The notes beneath the pieces are model-generated. The model saw only the letters and a list, made by a program, of their open reading frames with translations. It did not search any database and had not been told where the DNA came from. From an uncultured Collinsella sp. (GTDB lineage: Bacteria; Actinomycetota; Coriobacteriia; Coriobacteriales; Coriobacteriaceae), in the NCBI GenBank assembly GCA_902492755.1, contig CABUNB010000026.1, forward strand, positions 1 through 32,942: 32,942 nt of DNA. Reading direction: 5' to 3'. This document shows, piece by piece, positions 15,858 through 22,861 of the stretch; the stretch's first letter is position 1, and every line of letters starts with the position of its first letter. Made by a program: the position numbers and the translations under genes.

Positions 15858-16721
15858 ATGTTCGGGTATATCTATAAGAAAGATGCCGCTGCTATCGCGG
15901 TCATCCTGACCTTTTGTCTGCTCGTCGGGTCTTTTTTCGATTACCAAATCTCGAGTGCGCTGTTCAACTCGTCTAGCCTGTTTGGCCGCTTTGTCGAGGC
16001 GGCCGGCGAGCTGCCGTTCGAGCTGACGGCGAGCGTCGCGGGCATTATGCTCGTGCGCTCGGCACGTCCCGATTCCAAGGCGAGCAAGTGGCTCGCCGCG
16101 CTGGGCGTTCTGATCAACGTAGGCCTGGTCGGCTACGAGATTATCGGATCGCTGCGCGTCGGCGGCAAGCTTATTGTGTTTCAGCTGGTTCTGACGTTTG
16201 CATTGGTCATCGCGGCCAACCTCATCGCCTATCGCCTCACGCGCGACACCGACTCCGACGAGCTCACACGCTGGGCGCTGATGGTGCTTGCCGTGTGGGT
16301 CGCTCAGGCCATCATCCTCAACGTGGTTGTCAAGCCGCTGTGGTCGCGCCCGCGCATGCGCGTGATCGAGGTCACGCCGGGGCTCAATTTTCAGCCGTGG
16401 TGGGTAATCGGCAATCCCGACAAGTGGGCCTATATCGCCGCCGGTGTGATCAAGGACGGCTTTAAGTCGTTTGCGAGCGGACACACGGCGCACGCGGCGA
16501 TCGGCCTTATGCTCGCCGGGCTTCCCGCGACGGCCTTTAAGGAAAAGCCGTCACGCCGTCGTGTGGTCTTTTGGGCGGCGGCTGCGGTCGTGGCGCTCGT
16601 CGCGCTTGGCCGCATCGTGATCGGAGCACACTTTTTGAGTGACGTGAGCTGCGGTTTTGCTCTGGTACTGGCACTTGAGTGTCTTGCCGCGCGCATTGCC
16701 TATCCCAACGGCGTACAATAG
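15858..16721 (+). CDS. PAP2-family membrane phosphatase
   Basis: The 287-residue integral membrane protein carries the three-part PAP2 signature: KPLWSRPR near 159-166 (KX6RP type), SFASGHTAHA near 203-212 with the catalytic SGH, and RIVIGAHFLSDVSCG near 252-266 with the catalytic His and Asp. Roughly six to seven hydrophobic helices are visible. Such enzymes dephosphorylate lipid phosphates, for example undecaprenyl pyrophosphate or phosphatidic acid, at the outer face of the membrane; the substrate here is open. The start follows a GAAAGGAAAG site. It lies between mfd and a PLP enzyme gene, on the same strand, without a clear functional link to either. Confidence 0.92.
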   Translation: MFGYIYKKDAAAIAVILTFCLLVGSFFDYQISSALFNSSSLFGRFVEAAGELPFELTASVAGIMLVRSARPDSKASKWLAALGVLINVGLVGYEIIGSLRVGGKLIVFQLVLTFALVIAANLIAYRLTRDTDSDELTRWALMVLAVWVAQAIILNVVVKPLWSRPRMRVIEVTPGLNFQPWWVIGNPDKWAYIAAGVIKDGFKSFASGHTAHAAIGLMLAGLPATAFKEKPSRRRVVFWAAAAVVALVALGRIVIGAHFLSDVSCGFALVLALECLAARIAYPNGVQ

Positions 16722-16766
16722 CCCCGTTTGAATCATCGGGCCCGTGCCCGGCTAGAGAGGATTGCC

Positions 16767-17792
16767 ATGCTCGCGTTTAACAACGACTATTCCCACGGCG
16801 CACATCCGGCAGTGCTGCAGGCGCTCGTCGACACCAACATGGAGCCGCAGCCCGGCTACGGTACCGATGCGCACACCGAGCGTGCCAAGCAGCTTATCCG
16901 CGAGGCCTGTCAGGCCCCCGATGCCGACGTGTTTTTTCTGGTGGGCGGCACGCAGGCCAACGCGACGGTGATCGACATGCTGCTTGCGCCCTACGAGGGC
17001 GTCGTTGCTGCCGAGACTGGTCACGTTGCCTGTCACGAGGCGGGCGCCGTCGAGTTTGGCGGCCACAAGGTGCTCACCATCCCCGGCTATGAGGGTAAGA
17101 TGCACGCCGAGGACCTCGAGAACTATATCCAGGTGTTCTACGAAAACGAGAGCTACGAGCACACGGTGTTCCCGGGCGCTGTGTACGTGAGCCTATCGAC
17201 TGAGTACGGCACGCTGTACTCCAAGGCCGAGCTCGCGGCGATTCATGCGGTGTGCCAGAAGCGCGAGATTCCGCTGTTTGTGGATGGCGCCCGCCTGGCC
17301 TATGCGCTGGCGGCCGATGAGTGCGACATTACCCTGCCCGAGCTGGCGCAGCTGTGCGACGTGTTCTACATCGGTGGCACCAAGTGCGGCGCTCTGTGCG
17401 GCGAGGCCGTGGTGTTTTGCGGCATGCATGCTCCGGCGCATCCTATTCCGCGCATTAAGCAGCACGGCGCGCTGTTGGCCAAGGGCCGCCTGACGGGTGT
17501 GCAGTTTGAGGCACTCTTTACCGATGGCCTGTATTTTGAGATTGGTCGACAGGCGATTCAGACGGCCCAGGCGCTGCGTCGTGTGCTGCACAAGCGCGGC
17601 TACCAGTTCTTTTTGGAGACGCCCACGAACCAGCAGTTTGTGATTCTGCCCAACGAGGACATGGCCCGCATTCGCGAGCATGCCTCGATCGAGTACTGGG
17701 AAAAGTACGATGAGACCCACACGGTGGTGCGCTTTTGCACCAGCTGGGCCACGACACAGGAGGACATCGACGCGCTGGCGGCTGTCCTGTAG
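16767..17792 (+). CDS. Threonine aldolase-family PLP-dependent enzyme
   Basis: The 341-residue protein belongs to the beta-eliminating lyase/threonine aldolase group of fold-type I PLP enzymes. It shows the N-terminal NNDYSHGAHPAVLQAL, a PLP-phosphate loop VGGTQANATV near 64-73, the cofactor aspartate in LFVDGARLAYAL, and the Schiff-base lysine in YIGGTKCGALCGEA near 204. Low-specificity L-threonine aldolase splits L-threonine into glycine and acetaldehyde; homologues at this level of similarity can act on other beta-hydroxy amino acids. ATG 16767 is preferred because GAGAGGA lies upstream; the in-frame ATG at 16728 lacks a ribosome site. A strong terminator follows the gene. Confidence 0.9.
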   Translation: MLAFNNDYSHGAHPAVLQALVDTNMEPQPGYGTDAHTERAKQLIREACQAPDADVFFLVGGTQANATVIDMLLAPYEGVVAAETGHVACHEAGAVEFGGHKVLTIPGYEGKMHAEDLENYIQVFYENESYEHTVFPGAVYVSLSTEYGTLYSKAELAAIHAVCQKREIPLFVDGARLAYALAADECDITLPELAQLCDVFYIGGTKCGALCGEAVVFCGMHAPAHPIPRIKQHGALLAKGRLTGVQFEALFTDGLYFEIGRQAIQTAQALRRVLHKRGYQFFLETPTNQQFVILPNEDMARIREHASIEYWEKYDETHTVVRFCTSWATTQEDIDALAAVL

Positions 17793-17810
17793 CCTGATGT
17801 AATGACGAGG

Positions 17811-17850
17811 GGCCGCCCTGCGCCTGGGTTTGGCGCAGGGCGGCCTTTGC
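17811..17850 (+). terminator. Rho-independent terminator after the threonine aldolase gene
   Basis: A perfect 14-bp stem (GGCCGCCCTGCGCC at 17811-17824 with 17832-17845) closes a 7-nt loop and is followed by TTTGCTTTT. Confidence 0.9.
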
Positions 17851-17870
17851 TTTTGTGGGGGAAGGGTTGT

Positions 17871-18461
17871 ATGACCGAGATGTCCGAGCCTGCGATTCGC
17901 CTGGCGACGCCCGACGATGCGCCGGCGTTGCTTGCCATCTATGAGCCGTATGTGCGCCAGACGGCGATTACCTGCGAATACGAGGTGCCGAGCGTTGAGG
18001 AGTTCGCCGGGCGCATTGAGCGTACGCTCGAGCGCTATCCGTATTTGGTGATGGAGCTGGACGGGCGCCCGGTAGGCTATGCCTATGTGAGTCCGCTCAA
18101 CAGCCGCGAGGCATACGACTGGTCGGTCGAGACGTCGATCTACCTGGCGCGCGACGTGCGTCACGGCGGGCTGGGCCGCAAGCTGCACGATGCGCTCAAG
18201 CAGTGCCTGATCGCGATGGGCATCACCAACATGTGCGCGCTCATCGCCGTGCCGCACGATAAGGACGACGAGTACCTGACGCACAACAGCCAGGATTTCC
18301 ATGCCCATATGGGGTATCGCCTGGTGGGCGCCTTCGATCGCTGCGCCCAAAAGTTCGGCCGCTGGTACGACATGTGCTGGATGGAGCTGGTCCTGGCCGA
18401 ACGCGTCCCCAACCAACCCAAACCAACCTGGTTCCCCGACCTCCCCAAACCTACCATTTAG
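17871..18461 (+). CDS. GNAT-family N-acetyltransferase (phosphinothricin acetyltransferase-like)
   Basis: This 196-residue protein is a GNAT acetyltransferase. The N-terminal IRLATPDDAPALLAIYEPYV and the later ARDVRHGGLGRKLHDAL (acetyl-CoA pyrophosphate loop, motif A) match the phosphinothricin/methionine-sulfoximine acetyltransferase subgroup, as do GRPVGYAYVSPLN and AHMGYRLVGAFDRCAQKFGRWYDMCWME. Such enzymes acetylate the amine of amino acids or analogues using acetyl-CoA. ATG 17871 is chosen because GGGGGAAGGG lies upstream and the codons before it fall within the preceding terminator. It converges with the first gntR gene, with about 20 bp between stop codons. Confidence 0.9.
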   Translation: MTEMSEPAIRLATPDDAPALLAIYEPYVRQTAITCEYEVPSVEEFAGRIERTLERYPYLVMELDGRPVGYAYVSPLNSREAYDWSVETSIYLARDVRHGGLGRKLHDALKQCLIAMGITNMCALIAVPHDKDDEYLTHNSQDFHAHMGYRLVGAFDRCAQKFGRWYDMCWMELVLAERVPNQPKPTWFPDLPKPTI

Positions 18462-18478
18462 GGACAGGTTTATTTTGC
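18447..18478. terminator. Small hairpin between convergent genes, with GGGACAGG motif
   Basis: AAACCT (18447-18452) and AGGTTT (18466-18471) can pair, followed by ATTTT. The loop side carries TAGGGACAGG, a motif that recurs in several other intergenic palindromes of this window. Confidence 0.4.
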
Positions 18479-18481
18479 AGG

Positions 18482-19204
18482 TTAGCCGATGGGCTCGGTG
18501 TATTTGGCGCGGTCGGTGCGTTGGATGCGCTTGGAGACGTGGAGCGGGCGGCCGTCGGTGTCGTAGACGTAGTCGGTGATTAGGATCAGCGCCTGCCCGC
18601 GCTCGACGTTGAGTAAAAACGCCTCGTTTTGCGAGGCATAGCACACCTCAAAGGTCTTATGCCCCTGCGCCGGTGCGCGATGGAACTCCTGTCGCAGCGT
18701 GGCGTAGAGCGAACCGTTGATATCGCGATCGATGAGCGACCCAAAGCTTGGCGGCAGATAGGTGGTCTCCAGGCACAGCGGCGCATCGTCCAGATAGCGC
18801 AGGCGGACAAGCTTGACGAGCTTGCTGCCCACGGTGGCGTCAAAGAACTTGGCCACACTGCCCGTTGCCTTGGTAAAGCCCGAGTCCACCGTGCGCGTTG
18901 TGGGCTTCATACCCTGGCCCTGGACCTGTGCCGTGTAGCTCGAAAACACCAGGTTGTTCTCATGCAGCGCCGGCGTGTCGGCCACAAAGGCACCGCGCCC
19001 GCGCTCGGTGCGTACCAGGCCCTCATCAACGAGCACCTTAAGGGCATGGCGCACGGTGCTACGCGACAGACCCGATTCGTCCATGAGTTCCATCTCGGAC
19101 GGCAGTTTGTCTCCGCGCGCGTAGGTGCCGGCGGCGATGCGGTCGCGCAGCATGCCCGCCAAGCGCTCGTATTGGGCCAGTTTCTTTTCAGATGAGGCAT
19201 TCAT
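18482..19204 (-). CDS. GntR-family regulator with UTRA domain (regulator 1)
   Basis: The 240-residue protein has an N-terminal GntR winged helix (about 10-78; GDKLPSEMELMDESGLSRST, then VRHALKVLVDEGLVRTERGR) and a C-terminal UTRA ligand-binding domain (about 95-235), which in this HutC subfamily usually binds a sugar phosphate or other small molecule. It is divergently transcribed from a SIS-domain gene across a 206-bp intergenic region. That region carries two nearly identical tandem operators, one next to each gene, so it most likely represses both itself and the SIS gene until the substrate or its phosphate is present. Its start is the Met of MNASSEKKLAQYERLAGML. Confidence 0.93.
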   Translation of the reverse strand: MNASSEKKLAQYERLAGMLRDRIAAGTYARGDKLPSEMELMDESGLSRSTVRHALKVLVDEGLVRTERGRGAFVADTPALHENNLVFSSYTAQVQGQGMKPTTRTVDSGFTKATGSVAKFFDATVGSKLVKLVRLRYLDDAPLCLETTYLPPSFGSLIDRDINGSLYATLRQEFHRAPAQGHKTFEVCYASQNEAFLLNVERGQALILITDYVYDTDGRPLHVSKRIQRTDRAKYTEPIG

Positions 19205-19210
19205 GCGATC

Positions 19211-19232
19211 AACCTGTATCTAACTTGTATGC
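19211..19232. promoter_or_regulatory. Tandem operator, copy next to gntR-1
   Basis: AACCTGTAT (19211-19219), two bases, then AACTTGTATGC (19222-19232). The 11-bp period puts both half-sites on the same DNA face. The site lies 7 bp upstream of the gntR-1 start codon. The same design is found at 19350-19371 with 20 of 22 bases identical. Just to the right, ATGCTTG and CAAGCAT form an additional inverted repeat (19229-19248). Confidence 0.65.
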
Positions 19233-19349
19233 TTGCATAATCAAGCATGTATCCAATACAACAATAAAACTGCTGGTAACGAGTTATCGAAAACCGCATC
19301 AGCAAAATTTCTAAGACTAATATAGCATACAACTAGTCGACATCGCTAA

Positions 19350-19371
19350 AACATGTATGTAACTTGTATGC
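19350..19371. promoter_or_regulatory. Tandem operator, copy next to the SIS gene
   Basis: AACATGTAT (19350-19358), two bases, then AACTTGTATGC (19361-19371), 40 bp before the SIS start codon. It matches the site at 19211-19232. A half-site in the opposite direction, GCATACAAC, lies at 19325-19333. Confidence 0.65.
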
Positions 19372-19410
19372 CTGTGATGAGCATCAAACGAGAAGAAAGG
19401 CTGATGCACG

Positions 19411-20403
19411 ATGACTACTCAGGAACAGGTTAAGGACGTCGTTTCCCAGGTTTTGGCTGACAAGGCAGACAAGGGCGGCATCAAGCGCGTCGTGTGGATC
19501 GGCGCCGGCGGATCCAACGGCGGCAACTATCCTGCCCAGTACTTTATGGAGCACGAGGCCACGCAGGTCGTGAGCTCCAGCTACACCAGCAACGAGTTCG
19601 TGCACGCCACCCCGGCCTACGTCAACGAGAACGCCCTGGCCGTCGTCGTGTCCATGCGCGGCACCAAGGAGACCATCGTCGCCGCCCAGGTCGCCAAGGA
19701 CCACGGCGCCAGCACCATCGCCATCTATGTTGACGAGTCCGGCCTCACCGAGGTCTGCGACTACAAGATCCAGTACGACAGCCTTGCCATCGACGAGTCT
19801 TGCATGGGCCGCACCAACTCCGCCGTCGTGACCATGATTGCCATGGAGCTCACGCAGCAGACCGAGGGCTATGCCGAGTATGAGACCGCCATGGCCGCCT
19901 TCGACCTGGTCGACCCCATCTATCGCAAGGCCGTCGAGTACACTCGTCCGCTCGCTGCCAAGTGGGCCGAGCAGAACGCCGACAAGCCCTGCATCAACGT
20001 CATGGCTCAGGGCCCGCTCTTTGGTGCCGCCTACGTCTTTAGCATCTGCAATGTGCAGGAGATGCTGCAGATCGACTCCTGCACCATCAACACCTGCGAC
20101 TTCTTCCACGGCCCCTTCGAGATCCTGGATAAGCGCACCTCGCTGTTCCAGCTCATCAGCGTCGGCCGCAGCCGCTGCAACGACGAGCGCGGCATTCGCT
20201 TCGTCAACCAGTACGGTGGCGAGCGCGTCTACCAGCTCGACGCCAAGGAGCTCGGCCTCAACGACATCAAGGACAGCGTGAGCGAGTACTTCAACCACCT
20301 GATCTTTGCCCCGATCCTCAACAACGTCTACATGCGTGCGCTCTCCGCCGTCACCCACAAGGACTACATGACGCGCCGTTACATGTGGAAGCTGGATTAC
20401 TAA
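19411..20403 (+). CDS. SIS-domain sugar-amine deglycase/isomerase (FrlB/GfrF-like), copy 1
   Basis: The 330-residue protein has two SIS sugar-phosphate-binding domains, seen from RVVWIGAGGSNGGNYPAQYF (about 26-45), ALAVVVSMRGTKETIVAA (about 76-93) and the DFFHGPFE motif (230-237). The C-terminal TRRYMWKLDY matches FrlB/GfrE/GfrF/FraB-type enzymes, which split 6-phosphorylated Amadori products into glucose 6-phosphate and an amino acid. In the other two copies of this window the motif reads GEYFHGPFE; here the Glu is replaced by Asp230, at a position thought to be catalytic in this family, so activity or substrate may differ. The start has GAAAGG upstream. The gene is divergent from gntR-1 and probably controlled by it. 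Confidence 0.9.
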   Translation: MTTQEQVKDVVSQVLADKADKGGIKRVVWIGAGGSNGGNYPAQYFMEHEATQVVSSSYTSNEFVHATPAYVNENALAVVVSMRGTKETIVAAQVAKDHGASTIAIYVDESGLTEVCDYKIQYDSLAIDESCMGRTNSAVVTMIAMELTQQTEGYAEYETAMAAFDLVDPIYRKAVEYTRPLAAKWAEQNADKPCINVMAQGPLFGAAYVFSICNVQEMLQIDSCTINTCDFFHGPFEILDKRTSLFQLISVGRSRCNDERGIRFVNQYGGERVYQLDAKELGLNDIKDSVSEYFNHLIFAPILNNVYMRALSAVTHKDYMTRRYMWKLDY

Positions 20404-20440
20404 GGGATAGAGCGGCCTAACAGCCCAATACCCCTCATAA

Positions 20441-20505
20441 GTTGCGGTGGAATAGTTCCTGTTTGGGGGCGTGAAGCCTCTGTTTGAGAACTATTTCACC
20501 GCAAC
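20441..20505. repeat. Intergenic inverted repeat with 18-bp arms
   Basis: GTTGCGGTGGAATAGTTC (20441-20458) pairs with 20488-20505 with one mismatch around a 29-nt loop. There is no T-run. It resembles a dispersed palindromic repeat rather than a terminator, although it lies after the SIS stop codon. Confidence 0.7.
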
Positions 20506-20511
20506 CGCCAA

Positions 20512-20544
20512 GTAATCCGCTGGGGACGGAGGAAAACGGATCAC
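20512..20544. repeat. GGGGAC-core palindrome
   Basis: GTAATCCG (20512-20519) and CGGATCAC (20537-20544) pair with one mismatch around a loop that contains GGGGACGGAGG. An alternative stem GGAAAA/TTTTCC overlaps its right end. It shares the GGGGAC core with palindromes at 24582, 26406 and 28643. Confidence 0.55.
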
Positions 20545-20579
20545 TTTTCCGCTCACCGATTTGTGCCTTGAAAAATGTA

Positions 20580-20596
20580 TATAACGACTATAACGT
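20580..20596. promoter_or_regulatory. CGTTATA-type operator before the DMT transporter gene
   Basis: TATAACGAC and TATAACGT follow each other with a 9-bp period; on the complementary strand they read ACGTTATA and GTCGTTATA. The same word occurs before the PTS operon (21865) and before gntR-2 (27687). A TTGAAA at 20568-20573 and TATAAC at 20589-20594 could be a promoter with a short 15-bp spacer. Confidence 0.6.
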
Positions 20597-20635
20597 AGTA
20601 CGAAACATATTGGAAACGATACCGAGGAGGCTGCG

Positions 20636-21718
20636 TTGAAGAAAAGCAATCTGGGCTATGTGCTGGTGCTGATCGCCGCGCTTATGTGGGGCACCATCGG
20701 AATCTTTGTTAACGGAATATCGGCCCTGGGTGTTTCGTCTCAGAGTATGGCGGCCTTTCGCCTGTTGTCGGGTGCCGTCTTAATGGCTCCGGTCTTGGCA
20801 TTTATGGGTTGCCAGGGAGGTGCTCGTGAGGGAAAAGCCTCGGGTCCCCTGGCTCTGTTCAAGGCAAGTCCTAAAGAACTCGTCCCATGCGCGCTTGTCG
20901 GTATAGTCGGTTTAGCCGTCGCCAACACCTGCTATTACGAGTGCATGGGCGAGGTGGGCATGTCCACGGCCTCGGTGCTGCTCTACACCTCGCCGGTGTT
21001 TGGCGTCGCGCTTGGCCGCGTGCTTTATCGCGAGGACGTGACCCCCAACAAGCTCGTCGCCATCATCTTTAACATTGTTGGTTGCGTGCTCGCGGTGACG
21101 AGCGGCGACCTGTCTGGTTTCCATTTCTCGACTTGGGGCGTCGCGTCGGGTGTGATCGCCGGACTTTGCGGTGCGTTGCTGGCTGTGTTTAGCCGCATGG
21201 CCACCAAGACGCTGCATCCGCTGGCGGTGACGTTTTGGGGCTTTGTCTTTGGCGGATGCTTTATGGCTGTGCTTTCTGCTCCGTGGTCCGATGTAGCCGC
21301 GGCAATGTCCCCGCAGCTCATTCTGCTGTTCGCGGGCTTTGGCTTTATTCCGACGGCTCTTGCGTACATCTTCTATATGCAGGGCCTCTCTATGGACCTC
21401 GAGACGTCGAAGGTGCCGGTCGTGGCTTCGTTCGAAACCGTGGCGACCGTTCTGGTCGGTATTGGCATCTATGCCGAGTCCGCCGGCGCAATCAAGGTCC
21501 TGGGCATTGTGCTGGTGCTCGCGTCCATCCTGATTATGAACACCGACTTCTCCAAGCTGCGCAACAGTGCCTTTGTCGGCCATATCGTTGAGAGCATGAC
21601 CTTTAAGCCCAACGCGTGGTGGACGGAGAAATCGCAGGACATGGATCTGTTCCGCGAGCGCACGGGCATTGCGCTGGAGCTCACCGTGCAGGAAAGCCCC
21701 TGGTACTTCGTGCGATAG
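20636..21718 (+). CDS. EamA/DMT-superfamily transporter
   Basis: The 360-residue protein has ten hydrophobic helices in two EamA repeats. The first starts LGYVLVLIAALMWGTIGIFVNG, and the second (after about 160) includes WGVASGVIAGLCGALLAVFSR and ALAYIFYMQGLSMDLETSKVPVVASFETV. Such proteins export or exchange metabolites and amino acids. A C-terminal tail of about 50 polar residues (from about 310) is longer than usual. The start codon is TTG 20636, supported by GAGGAGG seven bases upstream. With the CGTTATA operator upstream it probably belongs to the same regulon as the PTS operon. Export of a released amino acid or of a by-product is a plausible but unproven role. Confidence 0.88.
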   Translation: MKKSNLGYVLVLIAALMWGTIGIFVNGISALGVSSQSMAAFRLLSGAVLMAPVLAFMGCQGGAREGKASGPLALFKASPKELVPCALVGIVGLAVANTCYYECMGEVGMSTASVLLYTSPVFGVALGRVLYREDVTPNKLVAIIFNIVGCVLAVTSGDLSGFHFSTWGVASGVIAGLCGALLAVFSRMATKTLHPLAVTFWGFVFGGCFMAVLSAPWSDVAAAMSPQLILLFAGFGFIPTALAYIFYMQGLSMDLETSKVPVVASFETVATVLVGIGIYAESAGAIKVLGIVLVLASILIMNTDFSKLRNSAFVGHIVESMTFKPNAWWTEKSQDMDLFRERTGIALELTVQESPWYFVR

Positions 21719-21796
21719 GGGGTTGCGCGCGGTGTCCGACCTGGGGTTATCCAGCCAGCGTCGGCCTACCCAGCCCCAACGTTTCAAGTGCGTTAA

Positions 21797-21830
21797 ACCC
21801 GCCAACGGTCGTTTTTCACCCGCGAACGGT
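21797..21830. promoter_or_regulatory. Pair of 13-bp direct repeats upstream of the PTS promoter
   Basis: ACCCGCCAACGGT (21797-21809) and ACCCGCGAACGGT (21818-21830) differ at one base and are 21 bp apart start to start, two helical turns. They lie about 40-75 bp upstream of the -10, where an activator would bind. The regulator is unknown. Confidence 0.5.
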
Positions 21831-21864
21831 TTATATACTAATTATCAATATAAGCAACGTATAA

Positions 21865-21885
21865 GACGTTATAATGACCATAACG
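21865..21885 (+). promoter_or_regulatory. PTS operon promoter -10 overlapped by CGTTATA palindrome
   Basis: GACGTTATAATGACC (21865-21879) runs into ATAACG (21880-21885); CGTTAT and ATAACG are inverted half-sites. A consensus -10 TATAAT (21870-21875) lies inside the palindrome, so a bound repressor would block RNA polymerase. No good -35 is visible at the usual distance. The nearby TTATATAC/AATAT words (21831-21852) resemble those before gntR-2. Confidence 0.65.
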
Positions 21886-21901
21886 AAAAGGAGGAGGCAA
21901 G

Positions 21902-22825
21902 ATGAATCAGATCATTCTCGCATCTCATGGCGGCCTGGCCGCAGGCGCCAAAGACACGCTCGAGATGGTTCTCGGCGACGTGTCGAACGTCCACGTCGTG
22001 TCGCTTGCTCGTGACGACAAGGAGCCCATCACCAATAAGGTTGAGGCTATGATCGCCACGTTCAACGCGGACGACACCGTGTATGTGCTAACCGATATGC
22101 TCGGTAGCTCGGTCAACAACAACATGGTCGAGCTTTCCAAGAACGGCACGAAGTTCACGGTTGTCAGCGGTTTCAATATCCCGCTGGCACTGACGCTTGC
22201 TATGAGCCCCGTCCCCGTCAAGGGTGCCGAGCTCGCGGCCCTCATCAACGAGGCCCGCAACGGTCTGACCAACCCCAATGCACCGGCCCAGCCCGCCGCG
22301 GCTCCCGCCAAGAAGGCCAAGGCGTCCCGTCACAGCTCCGGTCCCGCCAAGATCGTCCTCGCGCGTCTTGACTACCGTCTGCTGCACGGCCAGGTCGTCT
22401 TTACCTGGACCACCAAGGTTCAGGCCGAGCGCATCATCGTCGTCGACAACGCTGCCGCCAACGATGACATCAAGAAGGGCGCTCTTAAGCTGGCCAAGCC
22501 CCAGGGCGTGCGCCTGAACGTCTTCACCGTCGAGCGTGCCCTCGCCAAGATGGACAAGCTCAACACCCTCGGCGAGCGCGTCATGTTCGTCTTTGGCAAC
22601 ACGGCCGAGATGCTGCAGTTCTGCCAGGGCTACAAGCTCGACGCCATCAACTTGGGCGCCACCGCCAACCACGACGGTGCCGATCAGGTCGGCGGCAAGG
22701 ACAGCTCCGTCTTCCTCGACGCCACCCAGAAGGCCGACGTCAACCAGCTGCTCGACATGGGCATCAAGCTCTATGTCCAGCAGACCCCTACGTATCAGAG
22801 CGTCGACATCGACGCCAAGCTGTAA
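21902..22825 (+). CDS. Mannose-family PTS EIIAB component, fused
   Basis: This 307-residue cytoplasmic phosphocarrier of the mannose/sorbose PTS family has an EIIA domain (about 1-125) with the phosphorylated His9 in ILASHGG. An Ala/Pro/Lys-rich linker follows (about 126-147), then an EIIB domain (about 150-307) with the active His162 in RLDYRLLHGQV. Phosphate passes from HPr to His9, to His162, to the incoming sugar. Fusion of A and B is as in E. coli ManX, whereas the glucoselysine/fructoselysine PTS GfrABCD has them separate. It opens an operon with EIIC 36 nt later, EIID and a SIS deglycase gene. The start ATG has AAGGAGGAGG upstream. The deglycase neighbours suggest a glycated amine substrate. 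Confidence 0.95.
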   Translation: MNQIILASHGGLAAGAKDTLEMVLGDVSNVHVVSLARDDKEPITNKVEAMIATFNADDTVYVLTDMLGSSVNNNMVELSKNGTKFTVVSGFNIPLALTLAMSPVPVKGAELAALINEARNGLTNPNAPAQPAAAPAKKAKASRHSSGPAKIVLARLDYRLLHGQVVFTWTTKVQAERIIVVDNAAANDDIKKGALKLAKPQGVRLNVFTVERALAKMDKLNTLGERVMFVFGNTAEMLQFCQGYKLDAINLGATANHDGADQVGGKDSSVFLDATQKADVNQLLDMGIKLYVQQTPTYQSVDIDAKL

Positions 22826-22861
22826 TCAACCAGGCTTTTGCCTGACTGAAAGGAGAAGGGT

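Noticed and set aside
17193..18644. Minus-strand open frame of 483 codons opposite the threonine aldolase and GNAT genes
   Set aside because: Shadow frame; it also runs across a perfect terminator and into gntR-1, which is read in another frame.
19384..20358. Minus-strand open frame opposite SIS copy 1
   Set aside because: Composition is repetitive Gly/Val/Leu/Asp-rich, which arises from antisense of the SIS gene.
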